Below are positions 51,760-59,016 of a DNA stretch of 64,000 bases, piece by piece. A program made the translations under genes and the position numbers. This DNA comes from JAIVJZ01 sp036386515. Lineage in GTDB: Bacteria; Acidobacteriota; Blastocatellia; Pyrinomonadales; Pyrinomonadaceae. The stretch lies in NCBI GenBank assembly GCA_036386515.1, contig DASVVO010000013.1:10307-74306 (forward strand). Direction: 5' to 3'. The first letter of the stretch is position 1. Every line of letters begins with the position of its first letter. The notes under the pieces were generated by a model. It was not told the DNA's origin. It searched no databases and saw only the letters and a list, made by a program, of their open reading frames with translations.

Positions 51760-52841
51760 TTGAAGGACGCTCCTTCCGTCGCCGGGCTGTTTACCGCGCA
51801 CGAGTTCTGCCCGCCGCCCGAGCCGTTGGCCGGTGGTTCGACGCGCGCGAGAAGTTCGGCGGCGAGTCGCGCATAAAGTTCGACGGCTTCGGTCAGTTCG
51901 TCTTTGCGGATGCGCTCGCCCGAGGTGTGCGCGTCGAGGATGGAGCCGGGGCCGAGCAGGAGGGGCGCGCCCCAGTTCGGAAGATAGGGGATGTCGGTGG
52001 TGAAGCGCACGACCTCGCTCGTAAAACCTTCGACCGCTAAGAGGCGGACGGGTTCGGCGACGGACAGATACTCAACTTCGGCGCGACCGGCCACCGCGCG
52101 TTCGAGTTGTTCTTTGACGCGCGCCGACTCGGTGACGAGGCGGATTTGTAGTTCCGCCCGAGCCTGCGCGGGAATGATGTTGGGGCGCGTGCCGCCGCCG
52201 AGCGTGCCGATGTTGCAGGTGGTCTGGCCGAAGAAATCATCTTCCGGCCATGTGAGTCGGCGGATGTCGGCGAGCACGTCGAGCAAGCGTTCGACGGCCG
52301 AGTCGCCGTGTTCGGGATAGGCGGAGTGGGCGGCGCGTCCCGCCGCGTTGAGCCTGACGCGCAGGGAGCCTTTGGAACCGGCGGCGAGTTTGTTTTCGGT
52401 CGGTTCGCCGTTGATGAGATAGGCGCAGGAGGAGGCGAGCGCGTGAGCGTTGGCGGCGCGCGCGCCGAGGCTGCCGAGTTCTTCGTCAACGGTGAACAGC
52501 AGGCCGATCTCCCGCACGCCTTGCGCGCGCAAGACTTCGGCGGCGAAGATTTGGGCGGCGATGATGCCTTTCGCGTCGCACGAGCCGCGCCCGTAGATGT
52601 GCGTGTCGTCTTCGCTCGACGCGATGAAGGGCGGCACGGTGTCGATGTGCGTGGAGAAAAACAGGCGCGGCGCATCCGAGGCGGCGGCGATGACGTTCGC
52701 GCGGCGCGGCGCAACCTCCTGGAGTTCGACGAGGTAGCCCAGATTTTCGAGATGAGAAGCGATGAAGCGCGCGGCTTCGTCCTCGTCGCCGCTCGGCGAG
52801 GGGATGTCTATGAGGCGGCGCGTGAGCGCGAAGAGGTTCAA
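51756..52841 (-). CDS. dapE: M20-family succinyl-diaminopimelate desuccinylase (ArgE/DapE type)
   Basis: 361 aa from TTG 52841, which overlaps the lysC stop (TTGA). Metal ligands of the M20 di-zinc peptidases are seen in 'LFFSTHIDTVPP' (His, Asp), 'YGRGSCDAKGIIAAQIFAAE' (bridging Asp), 'LLFTVDEELGSLGA' (general-base Glu, Glu) and 'GPGSILDAHTSGERIRKDEL' (terminal His). 'GSLRVRLNAAGRAAHSAYPE' is the dimerisation domain. Its place among dap genes points to desuccinylation of N-succinyl-diaminopimelate. Confidence 0.88.
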   Translation of the reverse strand: MNLFALTRRLIDIPSPSGDEDEAARFIASHLENLGYLVELQEVAPRRANVIAAASDAPRLFFSTHIDTVPPFIASSEDDTHIYGRGSCDAKGIIAAQIFAAEVLRAQGVREIGLLFTVDEELGSLGARAANAHALASSCAYLINGEPTENKLAAGSKGSLRVRLNAAGRAAHSAYPEHGDSAVERLLDVLADIRRLTWPEDDFFGQTTCNIGTLGGGTRPNIIPAQARAELQIRLVTESARVKEQLERAVAGRAEVEYLSVAEPVRLLAVEGFTSEVVRFTTDIPYLPNWGAPLLLGPGSILDAHTSGERIRKDELTEAVELYARLAAELLARVEPPANGSGGGQNSCAVNSPATEGASFK

Positions 52842-54256
52842 CGCGAGACGCCCTCCTTGCTGCGTTGAAAGAGCGGGGCTAGCTCCTGCGTGTCGCACTC
52901 GAAGAGAGACGCGTGCAAACGCCGCACGGTCTCCTCCACTTCGCGCTCGGCCACGACGAAGGTGAGGTTGACGTTCGACGCGCCCTGCGAGATCAAGAGG
53001 ACGTTGATGTCGCCGAGCGTGCTGAAGATGCGCGCGGCGATGCCCGACGTGTAGCGCAGTTCTTCGCCGACGATGCACACGACGGCGAGATCGGATTCGA
53101 CTTTGACCGCCGCGATGGGTCGAAGGTCGCGGATGATCTCGTCAACCTTGCTCGTGTCTTCGAGCGAGAGCGAGACGGAGACTTCGGAGGTGGTCACGAT
53201 GTCGATGATCGTGCGGTGACGCTCGAAGACTTCAAAGAGGGCGCGCAGGAAACCATACGCGCCGAGCATCCGCGCGGAGGTGATGTGCAGCACCGTGATG
53301 CCTTTTTTGTGCGCGATGGCCTTGACGGTGCGCGGCGACATCCCGGCGTCGAAATAGACGCCCGTGCCCGGCTGTTCGGGGTCGCGCGAGTTGCAGATGC
53401 GTACCGGGATGCTGCGGATGACGGCCGGCAGGATCGTCTTCGGGTGGAGCACCTTCGCGCCGAAGTAGGCGAGTTCCGCCGCCTCGGCGAAAGAGAGGCT
53501 GGGGATGGTGCGTGCGTGCGGGACGACGCGCGGGTCGGCGGTCAGGACGCCGTTCACGTCCGTCCAGATTTGAATCTCGCGCGCGCCGACTCCCGCGCCG
53601 ACGAGCGCGGCCGTGTAATCGGAGCCGCCGCGTCCGAGCGTCGTCGTGCGGCCGTCGGCGGTGGAGCCGATGTAGCCGCCGAGAACGGGGATGCGCCCGG
53701 CGGCGAGCAGGGGAGAGAGTTCCGAGCGCGTGCGCGCGTAAGTCTCGTCGTTCGCGGGCGTGGCCGAGCCGTGCGCGTCGTCCGTGATGATGCAGCGGCG
53801 GGCGTCCACGTAGGCTGCGGGCAGAGCGCGTTCGGCGAGCACGGCCGCCAGCAACTTCGCCGAGAGACGTTCGCCGTATGAGACGATGCTGTCTCTGAGC
53901 GGCGGGCACGGTTCCTGCTTCGAGGCGACGCGCCGCAACAGTTCGCCGAGTTCGCGCCGCGCGAGTTCGAGTTCCATGAAGAACTCGTCGCGCGCGCCCG
54001 CGGGCAAGGTGCGCGCGACGAGCATGTGGCGTTCGAAGTGTTCTTCGAGCGAGCGGAGCGCGCCGTCCGCGTCGCCCGCCGAAGCGGCCGTCTCGACGCT
54101 CGCCAAAAGCGCGTCCGTCATGCGGCTCATCGCGGAGACGACGACGATGGGCGTCTCCCCGGCGCGTGCGCCGACGATCCGCGCCACGCGCGCGAACGCA
54201 CGCGCGTCCTCGACCGACGTGCCGCCGAACTTCATCACGATTGGTTGATCAGCCAC
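52838..54256 (-). CDS. lysC: Aspartate kinase
   Basis: 472 aa. 'VMKFGGTSVEDARAFARVAR' is the kinase N-terminus (KFGGTS), 'LGRGGSDYTAALVGAGVGAR' binds the phosphates, and 'EIQIWTDVNGVLTADPRVVP' is the aspartate-site motif. Two ACT-type regulatory domains follow (about residues 315-460), so feedback control by lysine or threonine is expected. It is the first gene of the lysine cluster. GTG 54256 is the start. An 8-bp GC hairpin (54271-54278/54284-54291) sits 15 bases upstream of it. Confidence 0.95.
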   Translation of the reverse strand: MADQPIVMKFGGTSVEDARAFARVARIVGARAGETPIVVVSAMSRMTDALLASVETAASAGDADGALRSLEEHFERHMLVARTLPAGARDEFFMELELARRELGELLRRVASKQEPCPPLRDSIVSYGERLSAKLLAAVLAERALPAAYVDARRCIITDDAHGSATPANDETYARTRSELSPLLAAGRIPVLGGYIGSTADGRTTTLGRGGSDYTAALVGAGVGAREIQIWTDVNGVLTADPRVVPHARTIPSLSFAEAAELAYFGAKVLHPKTILPAVIRSIPVRICNSRDPEQPGTGVYFDAGMSPRTVKAIAHKKGITVLHITSARMLGAYGFLRALFEVFERHRTIIDIVTTSEVSVSLSLEDTSKVDEIIRDLRPIAAVKVESDLAVVCIVGEELRYTSGIAARIFSTLGDINVLLISQGASNVNLTFVVAEREVEETVRRLHASLFECDTQELAPLFQRSKEGVSR

Positions 54257-54332
54257 TAACTCTCACTCACCCGGCGCGGACGGCGCGCCGGAAACGACGC
54301 AAAGTTTTCTGTCGGTTTGGCGGGGGCGACGC

Positions 54333-54362
54333 ATTATAAGGCATGAGGCGCGTTGTCTGTTA
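54333..54362 (-). promoter_or_regulatory. Candidate promoter of the lysine cluster
   Basis: On the minus strand TATAAT lies at 54338-54333, with a weak -35-like hexamer about 17-19 bases upstream. It is 77 bases before the lysC start. No lysine riboswitch-like structure is evident between, only a short GC hairpin. Confidence 0.35.
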
Positions 54363-54404
54363 CGCACGGCGGACGATGGCGGTAAAAATCCCGGCAAAAA
54401 TTAT

Positions 54405-54434
54405 AAAGGCCGGACAACAACGTGTCCGGCCTTT
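54405..54434 (-). terminator. Terminator after tRNA-Gln
   Basis: AAAGGCCGGACA (54405-54416) pairs perfectly with TGTCCGGCCTTT (54423-54434) around a 6-base loop. On the minus strand the stem is followed by ATAATTTTTG. It ends transcription of the tRNA gene 10 bases downstream of its 3' end. Confidence 0.85.
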
Positions 54435-54443
54435 TGGAGATTA

Positions 54444-54514
54444 CTGGGAGACAGGGACTCGAACCCCGAAAGCCTGATCCAGAGTCAGGTGTGATACCAT
54501 TTCACCATCTCCCA
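54444..54514 (-). tRNA. tRNA-Gln (anticodon CUG)
   Basis: Cloverleaf on the minus strand: acceptor TGGGAGA/TCTCCCA with discriminator G; D-arm GTGA-AATGGTA-TCAC; anticodon arm CCTGA-CTCTGGA-TCAGG giving anticodon CTG; T-arm CGGGG-TTCGAGT-CCCTG. 71 bases, CCA not encoded. It is flanked by its own promoter and terminator. Confidence 0.95.
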
Positions 54515-54595
54515 ACATGCCCAACCGCCTGCAAGCACAAAGCCGACCTCAACATACCCGGTCAGGTGTCATGCAAGCGTGTCGCAATGGCGGAG

Positions 54596-54624
54596 ATTAT
54601 AAACACCTTTCTCCGACTATTCAA
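54596..54624 (-). promoter_or_regulatory. Sigma70-like promoter of tRNA-Gln
   Basis: On the minus strand TTGAAT (54624-54619) and TATAAT (54601-54596) are 17 bases apart, about 80 bases upstream of the tRNA 5' end. This is among the best promoter matches in the window. Confidence 0.6.
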
Positions 54625-54812
54625 CTAAGCTGTCCGACAATAAGAAATTCATCCCGCCGGAAGGAACCATTCCGGGCGCGCTGGAAGGCTCATCCACACT
54701 TACCACAACTAAAGTCCGTGCAAATATAGTTAGCTGCCGTGAGGTTTTCTTAATCCGCGCATGAGCTTCTAATTTACTGTTGTTTCGATTCCCGGCGCGC
54801 CGGCAATATCTC

Positions 54813-55049
54813 TCACTCGACCCCGCCGCCCGGCTCGGTCTGCCGCCTGTAGGCCGACACCGCTTCGATGGCTCCCTCGTGCATCCGCTCAGGTCTGACG
54901 TAGAGCCAGTGCTTGTCCAACTCTTCGTTGCTCATCTGCGGCTGTGCGGCTCGTTCTTTATTCTTTAAAAACTCTTCAGCCCATTGTCTCAATTCGGGGT
55001 CTCGGTTAAGTGCGGTTCGGGCTTCGTGCATACTGACGGGTCTGGTCAT
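54813..55049 (-). CDS. Small hypothetical protein
   Basis: 78 aa, highly charged: 'MTRPVSMHEARTALNRDPEL', then a Glu/Lys/Arg-rich helix and 'LDKHWLYVRPERMHEGAIEA'. There is no signal, membrane segment or recognised domain. GGGAG is located eight bases before the ATG, so translation is plausible. It is an isolated gene between tRNA-Gln and the secreted repeat protein, in somewhat AT-richer DNA. Not recognised. Confidence 0.5.
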   Translation of the reverse strand: MTRPVSMHEARTALNRDPELRQWAEEFLKNKERAAQPQMSNEELDKHWLYVRPERMHEGAIEAVSAYRRQTEPGGGVE

Positions 55050-55116
55050 AGTTATCTCCCAGGGCGATCCGCGCGGCTCTCGTCAAACGCACCGGCCGCT
55101 CTCGCGCCCGGCGCGC

Positions 55117-55800
55117 TTATTCTTTTCGCGGGCGGCGCATGATCGTGACGACTTCGCTGCCGCCGAAAAATGTCGCGCCCACCGACACGCCGACGAATTG
55201 ATACCCGGCGGCGGCGGCTTCGAGCAGTTCTTTCTGCATGGTCGAAGTCTTCTTGGTCGCCAGCAGTTTGTACTCCCAGAGACTCGGCTTGGCTTCCATG
55301 TCGCGCTCCAGAATCACCATCACCTCGGTGCCGAAGGTCTTTTTGAAGACGCTCTCGCCGCGATGTTCAAACCCGGCGTCGCCCGCCTCTTGAAGTTCTT
55401 TTTGCATCGTCGAGGTTTTGCTCGTCGCCAACAATTTGTATTGGTAGCGTTGCTTGTGATCGCCCGCCACCGGGCGCGCCATGATCGCCAACGCTTCGTC
55501 GCCGCCGAAAGAGGTGGGGCCGCTGACGACATCTACAAAGCGATAGCCCGCCGCCGCCGCTTCGCCCATCTCTTTCTCCATCGTGGTGGTGCGCTTGGTC
55601 GCCAGCAACTTATATTCTAATTGCCCCTCGGCGGGCGCGGCGTTCGGCGAAGTGGCGGCGGCGACCGTCTCGGGAGTCGCGGCCGGGGCGGCCGGTTTGG
55701 CCGTCTCTGCGGGAGTGGGCTGCGGCTGTGAGTCTTGCGCGGACGCAACTGCGGTGAGCGTGGCGAGGCACATCAACAGTGCCAGAGTGCGTGATAACAT
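55117..55800 (-). CDS. Secreted protein with three copies of a YKLLAT repeat
   Basis: 227 aa with a signal peptide (residues 1-21, 'LTAVASAQ'). After a Pro/Ala-rich linker there are three similar units of about 46 residues, starting 'YKLLATKRTTTMEKEMGEAA', 'YKLLATSKTSTMQKELQEAG' and 'YKLLATKKTSTMQKELLEAA', each ending near 'FGG.EV..IM.R'. The repeat resembles small DUF4177-like alpha/beta units that bind nothing known. Unit 2 has diverged most. It follows the next gene by five bases and is probably co-transcribed. Confidence 0.72.
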   Translation of the reverse strand: MLSRTLALLMCLATLTAVASAQDSQPQPTPAETAKPAAPAATPETVAAATSPNAAPAEGQLEYKLLATKRTTTMEKEMGEAAAAGYRFVDVVSGPTSFGGDEALAIMARPVAGDHKQRYQYKLLATSKTSTMQKELQEAGDAGFEHRGESVFKKTFGTEVMVILERDMEAKPSLWEYKLLATKKTSTMQKELLEAAAAGYQFVGVSVGATFFGGSEVVTIMRRPRKE

Positions 55801-55805
55801 TTCTT

Positions 55806-56534
55806 CTACTTCTCCTGTGTTTCCGAATATTTGCCGGTGAGCGTGTCGATGCGTTGACGCAAGGTTTCGGACACCGGCCACGAGACGCGACCCGCTTTGT
55901 TATAGATGCCGACGACGAGTTCGAGAGCCTGCACGGAGGGCGTCAGGAGCGGCCTGCCCTGACCGTCGGCGACGGGGAAGGCCACCCAGAAAACATCATA
56001 GGCGTAATCGCGCCGCGCGACGCCGTGCAGGGCTTTGAGCTGACGCAGGGCGGGCTGGCTCGCGCCGCCGATTGATATTCCGTCAGGCGGCGCGCCCTTG
56101 GGTTGCAGGCTGGCGCGCCAGTCGAGCGGGATTACGCCGGAGCCTTCCCGCGCATCGAGTTCCACCATCACGACGAGGGGCGCGGCGGCCTCCGCCTCCG
56201 CGACGAGAGAGCGCGTCTGTTCGTCCGTCAAATTGGCGCGCAGTTGTTCGAGTCGCGCCGCGGCGCGAATCACTTCGGGCGTCATCAGGGTGGCGCGCAG
56301 TTTGTAGTTGTAAGAGTGCTCGGTGTGGATGACGCGCAAGTCGAACGCGCCGCCGACGCGCCCGTTGGTGCGCCCCTGCTTGCCGATGTCCGTGGCCTGC
56401 CCGGCAGTCCAGGACAAATACGCTTCGCGCGCCGGTAGGGCGGGTGTCGCCGCGTTCGGCTGCGCGTAGGCCGCGAGCGTGCCGAGCGTCCAGAGACTGA
56501 GGCAGAGCAAGCCCTGTGTGAGACGGCGGCTCAT
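55806..56534 (-). CDS. Hypothetical secreted protein
   Basis: 242 aa with a signal peptide (residues 1-24, 'LGTLAAYAQ'). The mature part has no recognised domain. It is mixed alpha/beta with 'LVVMVELDAREGSGVIPLDW' and 'DVFWVAFPVADGQGRPLLTP', which look like strands of a small beta-fold. Five bases separate it from the YKLLAT-repeat gene, so the two likely work together at the envelope. Not recognised. Confidence 0.58.
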   Translation of the reverse strand: MSRRLTQGLLCLSLWTLGTLAAYAQPNAATPALPAREAYLSWTAGQATDIGKQGRTNGRVGGAFDLRVIHTEHSYNYKLRATLMTPEVIRAAARLEQLRANLTDEQTRSLVAEAEAAAPLVVMVELDAREGSGVIPLDWRASLQPKGAPPDGISIGGASQPALRQLKALHGVARRDYAYDVFWVAFPVADGQGRPLLTPSVQALELVVGIYNKAGRVSWPVSETLRQRIDTLTGKYSETQEK

Positions 56535-56669
56535 AAAAAATTTCCTCGGGTTGAGAGGCGACTGAAAAGGCGGACTGAAAATCTAAGGGCGAGTCGGGGT
56601 TGGTGAACGTTTGCCTCGCGCGTTGTCGCGTGGCCGGAGCGCGAGGCTCCGACCACGCGACAAAAACGG

Positions 56670-58646
56670 TTATTGCACGCCGATCACGTCTTCTTCTTCG
56701 ACGAGGTAAGGCGACACCTTGACGGGTCGCTCGCCCGCATCTTCGGCGAGGATGGCCTGAACGATGGGCAGCGAGAGCGAGTGCCGCTTGGGGATGCCGG
56801 GAACTTCTTTGCCTTTGGCGTAGACGGCATGGCGGCCGTTCTCTTCGTACCACTCGGCGAGGCCGGCGGTCTTGTGCATGTTCTCGATGATCTGCCGCCA
56901 GCCGACGCCCGTGTTGTAGGCGCAGAAACTGATCTCGCCTTCCTGGGTGCCGTAGGGGATGACGCACATCTCCGTGCGGCGGAAGTCGTAGTTGAACAAA
57001 TCCTGGAACCACATGCCCTCGACGCAGAGCACGCGCCACGCATCGTTCGGGTCTTCCGAACCATGTTGCGTCTTCATGCGGTCGTTGCGGTCGGAGTTCG
57101 AGTTGGTGGAAGACGGCTTGAAGAGGTTGATGATCTGCGAGATGGGGAAGCCTTCGGGCGCACGCTTGGCGTCGAAGTTGCGCATGATGGTCATGCCGAG
57201 TTGCGCCATCGAGAGCTTCGCGCCGCGCGCCGTGTCGGTGATGACGGCCACGTCGCGCATGAACTGCTCGTAGTTGAAGAACTTGAAGAGGGGCGTCCAG
57301 TCGCCCGTGTGGCGGTTGACGACCATCAGCGTGAAGACGCCGCAGTTCGGGTGGCAGTTGCAACTCGACCAACCCCACGGCGCGTCCGCGCCTTGCAGCA
57401 TGTCCATCACGGAGGTGAATGCCGAATAGGACGAGAGCGGATACCAATCGCGCTGGGCTTTCAACTCGCCGCCGAGTTGTTTCTCCAGATCGGTCGCCAT
57501 GTCGGCGAGCGTGTAACGCTGCTGGATGCGCACCTCATCGGACACGTCTTCGTCGCGCCCTGTGAAGGAGACGGGCTGGAAGGCGATGGTCTGAATCTTG
57601 TCGATGTTCTTCGCGGCGAACTCGACGATCTGGCCGATGGCGTCGTTATTGACAGTGTTGACGATGGTCGTGACGAGCGTGACCTTGATGCCGACCTCGG
57701 CCAGGTTCTCGATGGCCTTCTGCTTCACGTCGAAGAGATTGCCGACGCCGCGGTGCTTGTTCTTCTCTTCGCTCACGCCGTCGAATTGCAGGTAGACGCC
57801 GTGCTGCCCGGCCTCTTTCGCCTGTTTGCAGAACTCGATGTCTTCGGCGAAGCGGATGCCGTTCGTGGCGGCGAGGATGCGGTAGAAGCCGATCTTCCGT
57901 GCATAGGAGACGGCTTCGAGGTAATAGGGCGAAAGGGTCGGCTCGCCGCCGGAGAAGAGGATGATGACCTGCCGCTTCGGTTTGAAGGAGACCGCGCGGT
58001 CGAGGATGGCTTTCGTGTCTTCAAACGTCGGCTCGTGGACGTAGCCCACCTGGTTGGCGTCCATGAAGCACGGGTTGCACATCATGTTACAGCGGTTCGT
58101 CAGGTCAACCGTCAACACCGCGCCGCGCCCGAACTTGATGTCGGACGTGCCGTGGCGATGGACGTGCGCGTCTTCGGCGGCGCGAAAATCGCGCCCGTAA
58201 AAGAGCGACTCGATGCGCTGCAAAAACTCCGGGCTGGTCGCCATCACGTCAACGAATTCGCCGTGCTTGGCGCACGTCTTACGCATCAGGATGCGGCCGT
58301 CCTCTTCGACGATCTGCGCCTTGATTTCACCCGGATGCTCGTGCATCAAAGTCTCCAGCGGCGTCTGCCCGCTGACGACGGCCTCGCGCACTTCCTTGAC
58401 GCAGGTCGGGCACAAGCTGTCGGTTTCGCGCGGGAAGCCGAGCGGCGGCGCGGTCTTCTCGTAAGATTTCAGGAGCGGCCCCGGCGCCCATTGCGGGCGA
58501 ATCGCCTCGCCTTCCGGCAGGGCGCGGTTGACGGATTGAAACACCTTCCACGCCGCGTTCGATAAATTCGAGAGCAGCGTCGAACGGCGTACCCCGCTAA
58601 ATTTGCCTCTCACCGATTCGTTACGGCGAAATTGATCGCTAAACAC
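56670..58646 (-). CDS. Radical SAM protein of the tetraether lipid synthase (Tes) type
   Basis: 658 aa from GTG 58646. It has an N-terminal zinc/rubredoxin-like region (CPTC 79-82, 'KTCAKHGEF' about 124-131). The radical SAM cluster is 'DLTNRCNMMCNPCFMDANQV' (Cys 186, 190, 193) with 'ILFSGGEPTLSPYYLEAVSY'. Later come 'SSCNCHPNCGVFTLMVVNR' and 'FRRTEMCVIPYGTQEGEISF' then 'CAYN', extra Cys-rich parts expected for auxiliary clusters. This combination matches archaeal tetraether synthase (Tes/MJ0619 type), which couples lipid tails into membrane-spanning lipids. Acidobacteria make comparable lipids (iso-diabolic acid, branched GDGT), so a role in them is plausible. It is a single gene with no lipid genes adjacent. 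Confidence 0.82.
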   Translation of the reverse strand: MFSDQFRRNESVRGKFSGVRRSTLLSNLSNAAWKVFQSVNRALPEGEAIRPQWAPGPLLKSYEKTAPPLGFPRETDSLCPTCVKEVREAVVSGQTPLETLMHEHPGEIKAQIVEEDGRILMRKTCAKHGEFVDVMATSPEFLQRIESLFYGRDFRAAEDAHVHRHGTSDIKFGRGAVLTVDLTNRCNMMCNPCFMDANQVGYVHEPTFEDTKAILDRAVSFKPKRQVIILFSGGEPTLSPYYLEAVSYARKIGFYRILAATNGIRFAEDIEFCKQAKEAGQHGVYLQFDGVSEEKNKHRGVGNLFDVKQKAIENLAEVGIKVTLVTTIVNTVNNDAIGQIVEFAAKNIDKIQTIAFQPVSFTGRDEDVSDEVRIQQRYTLADMATDLEKQLGGELKAQRDWYPLSSYSAFTSVMDMLQGADAPWGWSSCNCHPNCGVFTLMVVNRHTGDWTPLFKFFNYEQFMRDVAVITDTARGAKLSMAQLGMTIMRNFDAKRAPEGFPISQIINLFKPSSTNSNSDRNDRMKTQHGSEDPNDAWRVLCVEGMWFQDLFNYDFRRTEMCVIPYGTQEGEISFCAYNTGVGWRQIIENMHKTAGLAEWYEENGRHAVYAKGKEVPGIPKRHSLSLPIVQAILAEDAGERPVKVSPYLVEEEDVIGVQ

Positions 58647-58921
58647 TAGACTTTCGTCCTCCGAGAGTTAATTTCCCGCCCCGTTTTAGATGCTTGAAGT
58701 TTGGGAAAACCGTCGAACATTTTAACGCCCGACCGTCCTGCAAGATTATCGCCCGCTGGAACCGACCGCGAGGCGCGAGACAGTCTCCGAGGCGACGGGC
58801 TATGATAAAGGCATACTCCCGTAAACACAAGACAGTGGAGACGTTTCGGAGCGGGAACGGCGCGGGCGCGGAGTGCGACATGAGCGCGGATTAAACGGCC
58901 TCGCGCGCCGCAAAAACGAAG

Positions 58922-58950
58922 GCCGCCGCGCGGGAGACTCGCGCGGCGGC
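58922..58950 (-). terminator. Terminator of the TPR-Fis-REC gene
   Basis: GCCGCCGCGCG (58922-58932) pairs with CGCGCGGCGGC (58940-58950) around a 7-base loop. On the minus strand it is followed by TTCGTTTTTGC. It is located 67 bases after the stop of the regulator gene. The rest of the 58.65-59.02 kb gap shows nothing else. Confidence 0.7.
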
Positions 58951-59016
58951 TTCGCGGCATGGTCGCTCGCCCGGATGCGACCGTGCCTTCGGGATGCCCA
59001 CTTCATCCCGAATCTT

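Noticed and set aside
54257..54340. Lysine riboswitch upstream of lysC
   Set aside because: The leader is under 80 bases with only one short GC hairpin; the conserved L-box architecture would need about 180 bases.
56673..58565. 630-codon rightward frame opposite the radical SAM gene
   Set aside because: Antisense to a gene with intact cluster-binding motifs; no recognised domain.
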